Source: Candidatus Nanopelagicales bacterium
GTDB taxonomy: Bacteria > Actinomycetota > Actinomycetes > S36-B12
Length of the DNA: 7,807 nucleotides
NCBI GenBank assembly: GCA_938091275.1
Contig: CALKMY010000228.1
Location: forward strand, 1 to 7,807
Direction of reading: 5' to 3'
The notes beneath the pieces are model-generated. The model made no database searches. It had not been told where the DNA came from and saw nothing but the letters and a program-made list of their open reading frames with translations. Made by a program: the position numbers and the translations under genes. Shown piece after piece: positions 1 to 6,345 of the stretch. How positions within the stretch are numbered: the stretch's first letter is position 1; every line of letters begins with the position of its first letter.

Positions 1-2728
1 CGAGGGTGACGTATCGAACGCCGTACGAGCGCAACGCGTCGACTTCCCCGCCGCCGCGACCAGACGCCAACGCCGAAACGAAGTCGTCGATCGGCTCCCA
101 CACCTGCGGTTCAGGCATCGTCTCGGCCGATCCCAACGTCAGGGCCGATCCGCCGATGAGCATGTAGCGGACCTCCCCTTCTCCGCTATCGGTCAAGACC
201 AACGTTCGCGGGGCTTGCGGACCGTCGGCCTCGGCTGCGACGAATGCCGGCACATCCAGACGCGGTGCACGCTGGACAACGTCATCGTTCGCGGGGATCC
301 ACCAGACGGCCGCCGCGACCGGCGTCAACGCGGCTGCGACGAGTCCGATGGCGGCCAGTGGCTGTCCGAGAGTGAAACTCTGCCCCGCGAAGCGTTGTCG
401 CAGACCGTCGACACCGATGCCGCATGCGGCGATCATGGCCAGACCCATCACCAGCGTCATCGGTCCGGGCCACGGCTGCGCGGGCACTTCTGCCCCGGGG
501 GGAAGAACGGTGATCGTGGACTGGACTACTCCTATCGCCAACGCGAATACCACCACGACCCACCACGCACCCACGTAGCTCGCCGTGTCGCGTCGGAACA
601 ACGCGAGGAAAGCCGCGAAAACGAGTCCGGCGGTCACCAGGAGCGGGTTCATCCCCGGTCCGCCGGGATGCAGCAGCAGCACATCGACGGGCCGCAGGTT
701 GGGATCGATGATCCCCGGGATGTTCAGTCCTGGCTCGACGAAGAAGAGTGCCGGATTGGTGATCAGGTGCACGGTCCAGGGCATCAGGACGAGCAACGGC
801 ACAACTATCGCGATGGCGAACCGTGTGATGATCGCCCACGGATCGGGTCCCCAACGACGGATGGCCACAATCGAGGCGATCACCGCGCAGCCGAGAGCCA
901 CCACCCAGACCGCCGGGGTGGCGGCAAGGATCACGGACATCAACAAAGCCGTCCCCGCCGCTCGACGCATGGTGCCTGTGCGACGCGACAGACGAAAACC
1001 AGAGCGAATCGCGAACGGCAAAGCGATAGCGGTGATTAACGTCCCGACGCGCCCCTGCGCGTATGCGCCGGTCATCGCCGGCAACAGTGCGTACGTGACG
1101 GCCATCCACGCCCGGATCACCTTGCTCGTCAGCATTCCCCGCGTCGCGACGTAGGCGCTCCAGCCGGCAATGGGCGCAGCAAGAAGTACGAGAACGTTCA
1201 TCGCCCAGTCGGGATTACCGAACAGCACCGTGGCCACGATCCCGACCACGATGAGAAACGGTGCCGAGGGCGTGTGCGACCCGGGACCAACGTCATGCCA
1301 GGCGCGCGTGTAGGACGCCCAGACATCGCGGGCTCCTTCGGGGACGGGAAGAAGTGCACCGCCTTGAAGCACGCCTTCGCCCCACCACAGTCCACGGGTC
1401 GCGATGGCGGCCACGACCAACAAAGCCATGGTCGCGACAACGCCGGGAGCCAGCAGAACACGGCGAAGAACTCCGGAGGAGTCGTCCGGCAGGTACGCGG
1501 CCTCGTCGTCAATCGGTCCGGATTCCAGGGCACTGACACTCGACGGGCCGGTAGCCGAACTGGTGGTCAGTAGCCCCCCGACGGCCTCGCCGACGTCACG
1601 CAACTGGTCGACCGAGGTCGGCCGCAGTGATCGGGCTACCGATGCCGGTTCGACACTCGATCGGGAGACCAGTGATCGAGATGCCGTCAGACGGCGAGGT
1701 TTCGCCAGCACGGCGAATTGCGCGCTCACTTCATCCCGTGCAGCAGCAAAGTCCTTGCCGACGAGATAGGTCAGCGCTCGGATGGCGCTGCCGATCAACA
1801 GGCGTAAGGCAACAAAGAACATCCCGACCGTCGTGGCGTGGGTCAACAGCACCCGAATGGCGGCTTCTCGGTCCGCGCGGTGCGGACGGGCATCGCCGTC
1901 GCGGACCTGGCGACGGCCATGCGCCGAAGCTTCTCGGTGGTGAAGGACAGCGTCAGCCGCCACCAGCACTCGACCACCGGCACGGTGAACCCGCCAGCAA
2001 AAGTCCACGTCATCCCGATACAAGGGAAAGTGAGGGTCGAAGCCGGTTAGCTCCTCCCATACGTCCTGCCTGATCAGCATTCCTGCGGAACTGACGGCCA
2101 GGACATCACGAACGCCGTCGTGCTGCCCCTGGTCGTGTTCGCGTCGCTCCAGTCCCGTCACGCGCCGCCCGTCACCGTCGATGCTGACCCCGACTTCGAG
2201 GAGGAGTCGGCGGTCGTGCCAGCCGAGAATCTTCGGGCCGAGGACATCCGCGGACGGGTGCTCGTCCGCGGCCTGCAACAACCGCTCCAGGCACGCGGGG
2301 TCGGGAGCACTGTCGTCGTGCAGGAGCCATACCCATCGGACGACGTCGTCGGGCAACGCTGGTTGCCGGGCAGCGACGGACGCGAAGCCGGCCGCGGCGG
2401 CCGACCCGAAGCCGTCGTTGACCTCACGCTCGACGACAGCGTCGGCTCCTAGTGACTCCCGGAGCACAGCCGGGCTCGAATCCTGTGAGGCGTTGTCGAC
2501 ACCGACAACCGAGTTCACCGGGCGTGTTTGGCGAGCGAGCGTGGTCAAGACGGCCGGCAGCCAGACCTCTCCATCGTGGCTGACGACGATGGCGGTGACG
2601 AAGTGTTCGCGGGATGGGAGCCCGGTGTCAAGGATCAGACTGTCGGTGAAGGCATCCCACTCCGAGTCACCGCTGGGTTCACCGGACACATCGTCATCGG
2701 CGATGCCAGGGGAAGCGGGCTCGGTCAC
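1..2728 (-). CDS. Large membrane glycosyltransferase, GT2 family (3' end beyond the window)
   Basis: Reading the minus strand from GTG at 2728 gives 909 codons with no stop, running off the left edge, so the C-terminus is missing. Residues 44-265 form a GT-A (GT2) domain. It opens with TAIVVSHDGEVWLPAVL and VDNAS, has a DxD-type motif in WLLHDDSAPD (D138/D139), and a catalytic-base/acceptor motif YRDDVDFCWRVHRAGG (237-252). In many rhamnosyl- and galactofuranosyl-transferases the equivalent is EDVDLCWR. About 13 hydrophobic segments follow (roughly 296-316, 423-445, 488-528, 539-575, 590-622, 633-651, 694-740, 756-772, 788-810). Residues after about 815 look like the start of an extracytoplasmic domain. 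A nucleotide-sugar-dependent role in cell-envelope polysaccharide assembly is inferred; donor and acceptor are unknown. The start lies 31 nt after the whiB2 stop with only a weak GGTGGG upstream, so co-transcription with whiB2 is likely and a start further upstream, overlapping whiB2, is possible. Confidence 0.85.
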   Translation of the reverse strand, partial: MTEPASPGIADDDVSGEPSGDSEWDAFTDSLILDTGLPSREHFVTAIVVSHDGEVWLPAVLTTLARQTRPVNSVVGVDNASQDSSPAVLRESLGADAVVEREVNDGFGSAAAAGFASVAARQPALPDDVVRWVWLLHDDSAPDPACLERLLQAADEHPSADVLGPKILGWHDRRLLLEVGVSIDGDGRRVTGLERREHDQGQHDGVRDVLAVSSAGMLIRQDVWEELTGFDPHFPLYRDDVDFCWRVHRAGGRVLVAADAVLHHREASAHGRRQVRDGDARPHRADREAAIRVLLTHATTVGMFFVALRLLIGSAIRALTYLVGKDFAAARDEVSAQFAVLAKPRRLTASRSLVSRSSVEPASVARSLRPTSVDQLRDVGEAVGGLLTTSSATGPSSVSALESGPIDDEAAYLPDDSSGVLRRVLLAPGVVATMALLVVAAIATRGLWWGEGVLQGGALLPVPEGARDVWASYTRAWHDVGPGSHTPSAPFLIVVGIVATVLFGNPDWAMNVLVLLAAPIAGWSAYVATRGMLTSKVIRAWMAVTYALLPAMTGAYAQGRVGTLITAIALPFAIRSGFRLSRRTGTMRRAAGTALLMSVILAATPAVWVVALGCAVIASIVAIRRWGPDPWAIITRFAIAIVVPLLVLMPWTVHLITNPALFFVEPGLNIPGIIDPNLRPVDVLLLHPGGPGMNPLLVTAGLVFAAFLALFRRDTASYVGAWWVVVVFALAIGVVQSTITVLPPGAEVPAQPWPGPMTLVMGLAMIAACGIGVDGLRQRFAGQSFTLGQPLAAIGLVAAALTPVAAAVWWIPANDDVVQRAPRLDVPAFVAAEADGPQAPRTLVLTDSGEGEVRYMLIGGSALTLGSAETMPEPQVWEPIDDFVSALASGRGGGEVDALRSYGVRYVTL

Positions 2729-2759
2729 CGGGTCAGAGTACGGCCCACCAGCGGTGGAA

Positions 2760-3035
2760 TCAGACGGCGCGCTTCTTCAACCGGCGGCGTTCCCGCTCGG
2801 ACAGGCCGCCCCAGATACCGAACCGCTCGTCGTTGGCGAGCGCGTACTCCAGGCAGTCGTTGCGCACATCGCACGACAGGCAGACCCGCTTAGCTTCCCG
2901 CGTGCTGCCGCCCTTTTCCGGGAAGAAAGCTTCGGGATCGGTCTGTGCGCACAGCGCCTGCTCTTGCCAGGCGAGTTCTTCGACGTCGGACAGTGGAAGG
3001 AGCGCCAACTCCGCGATCGTTCCTCGCTCGGACAC
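2760..3035 (-). CDS. whiB2: WhiB-family iron-sulfur transcriptional regulator, WhiB2/WhmD type
   Basis: A 91-residue protein with the four WhiB cysteines that bind a [4Fe-4S] cluster: C29, then C52, C55 and C61 (CxxC spacing LS). The family turn GIWGG is at 73-77, followed by a basic tail (SERERRRLKKR) expected to contact DNA. The segment CAQTDPEAFFPEKGG is typical of WhiB2 rather than WhiB1 or WhiB7. In mycobacteria WhiB2/WhmD is needed for septation and cell division (family knowledge), and WhiB proteins generally act with the primary sigma factor. The GTG start is well supported: GAGGAGG lies at 3043-3049, seven bases upstream. The gene is divergent from fbiA, as in mycobacteria, and precedes the large glycosyltransferase gene on the same strand. 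Length is close to the roughly 90 residues usual for WhiB2. Confidence 0.95.
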   Translation of the reverse strand: MSERGTIAELALLPLSDVEELAWQEQALCAQTDPEAFFPEKGGSTREAKRVCLSCDVRNDCLEYALANDERFGIWGGLSERERRRLKKRAV

Positions 3036-3042
3036 GCAGGAT

Positions 3043-3049
3043 CCTCCTC
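3043..3049 (-). promoter_or_regulatory. Shine-Dalgarno site of whiB2
   Basis: On the minus strand GAGGAGG stands seven bases before the GTG at 3035. It is the strongest ribosome-binding site in the window and fixes the whiB2 start. The operon genes on the plus strand have no comparable site. Confidence 0.85.
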
Positions 3050-3090
3050 AACCCCCGGCTTACGCTCTAGTGAACGCGCCTACGGGGTGT

Positions 3091-3119
3091 ATTACAGGGG
3101 TGTAGTTCGTCTTCGTCAA
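3091..3119 (-). promoter_or_regulatory. Putative sigma-70-type promoter of whiB2
   Basis: On the minus strand TTGACG (3119-3114) and TGTAAT (3096-3091) are separated by exactly 17 bases; each hexamer matches five of six consensus positions. Transcription would start near 3084, giving a leader of about 50 nt that contains the GAGGAGG site. The match is seen in the sequence; promoter activity is inferred. Confidence 0.6.
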
Positions 3120-3219
3120 GCCCGACGCTGACATTGGTGATCTTTTTGCCCCATATGCCCTTTTCATGGACCCAAAACCACCGTTAATCGGGTAATCCCG
3201 TGGGCCCGTCTCCCGGATC

Positions 3220-3232
3220 TCCCTCAGAGGGA
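3220..3232. repeat. Perfect 13-bp palindrome in the fbiA leader
   Basis: TCCCTC-A-GAGGGA has six-base arms around a single central A. It ends 29 bases before the fbiA ATG. It could be an operator or a small RNA hairpin. The right arm resembles a Shine-Dalgarno sequence but is too far from the ATG at 3262 (and 18 bases from the TTG at 3250) for ordinary use. There is no T-run after it, so it is not a standard terminator. Confidence 0.4.
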
Positions 3233-3261
3233 AAACGACGCCGCAATGGTTGGATGCACGG

Positions 3262-4290
3262 ATGCGCATCACCGCTCTCGCCGGGGGAATCGGTGGCGCG
3301 CGCTTCCTTCGCGGACTTCGTCACCACGTTCAGCGAACTGCCAACGATTCTGTTGCGGGCGAACCTGTCGACTCCGAGCTCACCGAAATAACCGTGATCG
3401 GCAACACCGGGGACGACATCTGGATCCACGGGCTGCGGGTGTGCCCCGATCTGGACACCGTGATGTACACCCTCGGGGAGGGAATCGATCCCGAGCGCGG
3501 CTGGGGTCGCCTCGATGAGACATTCCGCGCCAAGGAAGAGCTCACCGCGTACGGGGTCGAGCCCACATGGTTCGGACTCGGCGACCGAGATATCGGGACA
3601 CATCTGGTGAGAACGACGAGCCTGAACGCGGGCTATCCACTCTCCCGCGTGACCGAGGCGCTGTGCGAACGCTGGCAACCCGGAGTCCATCTCATCCCCA
3701 TGACCGACGACCGAGCCGAGACGCACGTCATCGTCGATGATCCGGACAACCCAGGAACGGACATCGCTCTGCACTTTCAAGAGTGGTGGATTCGCTATCG
3801 AGCATCACTGCCGGCGCGCCGGTTCGTCATCGTGGGAATCGAAGAGGCGACACCGGCTCCGGGAGTCGTGGATGCTCTGCGCAACGCCGATGTCATCGTC
3901 CTTCCTCCAAGTAATCCGATCGTCTCGATCGGAACGATCCTCGCGGTGCCCGGTCTAGCGGACGAGATTCGCGCGGCCAGGGCCCCCGTCGTCGGCGTCA
4001 GCCCCATCATCTCCGGCGCCCCGGTCCGAGGCATGGCCGATGCATGTCTTCGAGCCAGCGGCATCGAAACCAGCGCCGCAGCCGTGGCTCAGCACTACGG
4101 CGCTCGTCCGAGTGGCGGTCTACTGGACGGCTGGCTCGTGGACAGCTCAGACGCCGCTTCGACGCCGGTCATCGAGGAGGCGGGTATCACCGCTCGGGCC
4201 GTACCGTTGCTGATGACCGATCTGGATGCGACGGCCGCAATGGCTGCCGAGACGTTGGACCTTGCTTCTCACCTGCGCTCGACTCACTGA
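3262..4290 (+). CDS. fbiA: F420 biosynthesis 2-phospho-L-lactate/phosphoenolpyruvate transferase, CofD/FbiA family
   Basis: A 342-residue cytosolic enzyme that transfers the phospholactyl (or, in mycobacteria, enolpyruvyl-phosphate) group from a GDP-activated donor to Fo, giving (dehydro-)F420-0. Recognisable CofD/FbiA segments in order are: N-terminal nucleotide-binding loop ALAGGIGGARFL (5-16), GNTGDD (47-52), WFGLGDRD (103-110), THLVRT (113-118), MTDD (147-150), LPPSNPIVSIG (214-224) and VSPIISGAPVRGMAD (246-260). Length fits the family. I chose ATG 3262 because the protein then begins MRITALAGG, like other FbiA proteins; an in-frame TTG at 3250 would add four residues (MDAR) and cannot be excluded. 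The ribosome-binding site is weak. It is the first gene of an apparent four-gene operon ending in fbiB, and is divergent from whiB2. Confidence 0.96.
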   Translation: MRITALAGGIGGARFLRGLRHHVQRTANDSVAGEPVDSELTEITVIGNTGDDIWIHGLRVCPDLDTVMYTLGEGIDPERGWGRLDETFRAKEELTAYGVEPTWFGLGDRDIGTHLVRTTSLNAGYPLSRVTEALCERWQPGVHLIPMTDDRAETHVIVDDPDNPGTDIALHFQEWWIRYRASLPARRFVIVGIEEATPAPGVVDALRNADVIVLPPSNPIVSIGTILAVPGLADEIRAARAPVVGVSPIISGAPVRGMADACLRASGIETSAAAVAQHYGARPSGGLLDGWLVDSSDAASTPVIEEAGITARAVPLLMTDLDATAAMAAETLDLASHLRSTH

Positions 4291-4301
4291 TCGCTGGTTC
4301 A

Positions 4302-4814
4302 ATGCCTTCCATGGACACCGCGACCGCTTTCACCTCCGATCACGAGGGCGATCACTGGGTGCCGGTGTCACCGCGGCTGGTCACGGCTCGCCGCATCGTC
4401 CTTGTCACGTCGCTGGTACCCATGACCGTGATCGTGCTGGGAGTCCTCACACTGCTGGGGGTAATCGCCTGGGTTTCCGTGGTGATTGCTGTCGCTGCAC
4501 TGATCGGTCTGCTGTGGGGGTGGTGGCTCATCGGCCGACGAGTGCGCTCGTACGCCTACTGCGAACGAGGAGATGACCTTCTGGTCTCCAGCGGAATCCT
4601 GTTCCGACGTCTCGTCATCGTCCCCTACGGCCGCATGCAACTCGTTGACGTCAAGGCCGGGCCGATCGATCGGGCACTCGGGGTCACGACTGTTCAACTC
4701 CACACAGCGGCTGCCACCACCGACGCATCTATTCCTGGACTCGAACCGCAAGTCGCCGCCGATCTCAGAGACCGCCTGGCACGACTGGGCGAAACCCGAT
4801 CGGCCGGACTGTGA
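4302..4814 (+). CDS. Small PH-domain membrane protein (bPH_2, YdbS-like)
   Basis: A 170-residue protein. After a short hydrophilic N-terminus with W19 and SPRLVTARR come two hydrophobic, probably membrane-spanning segments (about 32-53 and 57-77), ending in GWWLIGRR. A bacterial PH domain (bPH_2, formerly DUF304) covers about 80-160, with GDDLLVSSGILFRRLVIVPY, the stretch GRMQLVDVKAGPIDRALGV and a C-terminal helix (QVAADLRDRLARL). This is the architecture of YdbS, which in Bacillus acts with YdbT in tolerance to certain secreted peptides; the biochemical role is not known. The start could be ATG 4302 or ATG 4311, and neither has a clear ribosome-binding site. The gene begins 11 nt after fbiA and ends 7 nt before the next gene, so translation is probably coupled. 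Confidence 0.88.
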   Translation: MPSMDTATAFTSDHEGDHWVPVSPRLVTARRIVLVTSLVPMTVIVLGVLTLLGVIAWVSVVIAVAALIGLLWGWWLIGRRVRSYAYCERGDDLLVSSGILFRRLVIVPYGRMQLVDVKAGPIDRALGVTTVQLHTAAATTDASIPGLEPQVAADLRDRLARLGETRSAGL

Positions 4815-4821
4815 CACCCCA

Positions 4822-6345
4822 ATGACCGATCCGGCACGCCACACCCCGCGCGAGGACAATTCACCCACGCCCGAAGGAGTCGACTCCAGCTCCAGGGTGC
4901 CGTCCAGCTCCAGCGTGCCATCCAGTTCCATCGGTGACGACCTCGGACTCGGCATCACCGTCCCCGGCCGCCGCCTCATCGACGCTGAAGGGCACCGCAA
5001 GGTGCACCCGATCTCACCGCTCGTCCACGCGGTATCGGTCTTTCCCGCACTCGCCGGTATCGCCTTCGCCGTCGGCATTCAACGCATCAACACGCTGGCC
5101 GGGCGCCTCGACGACATCATCGGCATGGCGTGGATGCCACCCATCGCGCTCGCCATCGTTGTTTTTGCCGTCATCGCCTTCCTCCTGAGTGCTCTCGTCG
5201 CAGCGCTGAACTACTTCCAGTGGCGGGCGCTCAGTTTCTGGTTCGACGACGACGGTGACTTTCGAATGCAATCGGGAGTGCTGTTTCGCCAACAACGACG
5301 CGTTCAACTCTCCCGAATCCAAACCGTGGATGTGACGCAACCATTCGCCGCTCGACTGTTCTCCATGGCCGTCGTCGTGATCGAAGTGGCCGGGCAGGAC
5401 GACTCACGGGTCCGGCTCAAGTACGTGACCCTCGACGACGCTCGTGAGATCCGACGCGAGGTGCTCGCACGATCGGCAGGACTCTCGGCCACGACCGCTG
5501 AAGCACCGCAGAGCGACATAGCCCGGGTGTCCGGCCGTCACTTGGCCGTGTCGCTGGCACTTCGTATGACAACGGCCGGTCTACTCCTGCTCACGGTCAT
5601 CATCATTGTTACTAGCTATCTCACCGGAGGCTGGGGTGCTATCGGCGTGGCCGTCGTTACCGGAGGTATTCCCCTTGTTCTCGTCGTGGCGGAATTCATT
5701 CGCTACTACGGGTTCACCGTCGCCGAGTCTCCCGATGGACTCCGCCTGCGTTACGGATTACTGCGCACCGAATCGCGGACCGTGCCTCCCGGCCGAGTCC
5801 AGGCCATCGAATACGTCGAGCCCTTGCTGTGGCGGCGGCAGCGATGGACACGCATTCGCGTCACGATCGCCGGCGTGGGCTCGGAATCCTCCGGTTCCGG
5901 AAGCCAGCGCAGCGACACCGTGCTCATTCCCGTCTCCGAGATGGACGCCGCCCAGGACATCGTTTCGCGGGTGCTGCCCGATCTGCGGGCTTCTTCGATC
6001 ACCTGGGTCGGTGCGCCGCGTCGCGCCTGGTGGCGATCGCCCATTCAGTGGCGGAATCTTGCCGTGGGGTGGGACGCACACAGTTTCGCGATCCGACGAG
6101 GGCGGATCACGCGTCGGACAGCACTCGTGCCGCACGCACGCACCCAATCGGTCCGCTGGACGCAAGGGCCATGGGAGCGATTCCTCGATCTGGCTTCCGT
6201 GCACGTCGACACGACTCCGGGCCCGGTGTCCGTCTCGGGACTTCATCTGGACGCCTCCGCCACCCGCACCGTCGCTCACCTCCAGGCCGCGGCAGCAGAC
6301 CGGGGACGCCGGACCGACACCTCACTTCACTGGGCTGCCCCATGA
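4822..6345 (+). CDS. Large PH-domain membrane protein (YdbT-like, three bPH_2 domains)
   Basis: A 507-residue membrane protein. Residues 1-45 are disordered and Ser/Pro-rich, with a short repeat. Membrane segments lie at about 69-88 and 107-129, followed by PH domain 1 at 131-215 (SGVLFRQQRRVQLSRIQTVD, then LFSMAVVVIEVAG). A second membrane pair is at about 244-265 and 270-293, followed by PH domain 2 at 296-385 (YGLLRTESRTVPPGRVQAIE), which has a Gly/Ser-rich loop at 351-364. A third PH-like unit is at about 410-490 (IRRGRITRRTALVPHARTQS). This two-pair, three-domain plan matches YdbT, the usual partner of YdbS, so a complex with the preceding product is inferred. Function is unknown. ATG 4822 lies 7 nt after the preceding stop, with no strong ribosome-binding site. 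The 3' end overlaps fbiB by 4 nt. Confidence 0.88.
   Translation: MTDPARHTPREDNSPTPEGVDSSSRVPSSSSVPSSSIGDDLGLGITVPGRRLIDAEGHRKVHPISPLVHAVSVFPALAGIAFAVGIQRINTLAGRLDDIIGMAWMPPIALAIVVFAVIAFLLSALVAALNYFQWRALSFWFDDDGDFRMQSGVLFRQQRRVQLSRIQTVDVTQPFAARLFSMAVVVIEVAGQDDSRVRLKYVTLDDAREIRREVLARSAGLSATTAEAPQSDIARVSGRHLAVSLALRMTTAGLLLLTVIIIVTSYLTGGWGAIGVAVVTGGIPLVLVVAEFIRYYGFTVAESPDGLRLRYGLLRTESRTVPPGRVQAIEYVEPLLWRRQRWTRIRVTIAGVGSESSGSGSQRSDTVLIPVSEMDAAQDIVSRVLPDLRASSITWVGAPRRAWWRSPIQWRNLAVGWDAHSFAIRRGRITRRTALVPHARTQSVRWTQGPWERFLDLASVHVDTTPGPVSVSGLHLDASATRTVAHLQAAAADRGRRTDTSLHWAAP
4885..4932 (+). repeat. 18-bp in-frame tandem repeat in the YdbT-like gene
   Basis: Two full units (4885-4902 and 4903-4920) differ at only two positions, and a third partial unit (4921-4932) follows. 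Each full unit is six codons encoding SSSRVP or SSSSVP, so copy-number changes keep the reading frame. It lies in the disordered N-terminal tail, ahead of the first membrane segment. Confidence 0.8.

Larger units (their letters stand above)
3036..3261. promoter_or_regulatory. Divergent intergenic region between whiB2 and fbiA
   Basis: This 226-bp gap is the only sizeable non-coding stretch. The half nearest whiB2 holds that gene's leader, ribosome-binding site and promoter. The stretch 3131-3190 is more AT-rich than its surroundings and should contain the fbiA promoter, but no pair of hexamers is convincing. Candidates are TTTTCA (3161-3166) with TTAATC (3184-3189) at 17-bp spacing, and CTGACA (3128-3133) with CATATG (3152-3157) at 18-bp spacing. 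A four-bp stem with a TAAT loop (3189-3200) and a 13-bp palindrome (3220-3232) lie closer to fbiA. I see no riboswitch fold or small gene. Confidence 0.6.

Noticed and set aside
282..1109. Minus-strand open frame of 275 codons, rich in Arg and Asp
   Set aside because: It lies inside the glycosyltransferase gene in another frame, has low-complexity R/D/H composition and no recognisable motif; the overlapping frame has a coherent membrane-protein sequence.
215..1154. Plus-strand open frames of 274 and 189 codons
   Set aside because: They are antisense to the glycosyltransferase gene and have composition expected from GC-rich shadow frames; no domain or ribosome-binding site supports them.
2181..3131. 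Plus-strand open frame of 316 codons
   Set aside because: It is antisense to both the glycosyltransferase N-terminus and whiB2, which are well supported, and shows Ser/Arg-rich shadow composition.
3184..3780. Minus-strand open frame of 198 codons antisense to fbiA
   Set aside because: It has no recognisable domain, and fbiA on the plus strand has strong family motifs across the same bases.
4573..4821. N-terminal extension of the YdbT-like frame upstream of ATG 4822
   Set aside because: The added residues overlap the PH domain of the preceding gene in a different frame and look like shadow sequence; ATG 4822 directly after the preceding stop fits operon spacing.
5829..6341. N-terminal extension of the fbiB frame upstream of ATG 6342
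   Set aside because: The added residues overlap the YdbT-like gene and are Arg/His-rich; the FbiB family begins near ATG 6342, which has an ATGA overlap.
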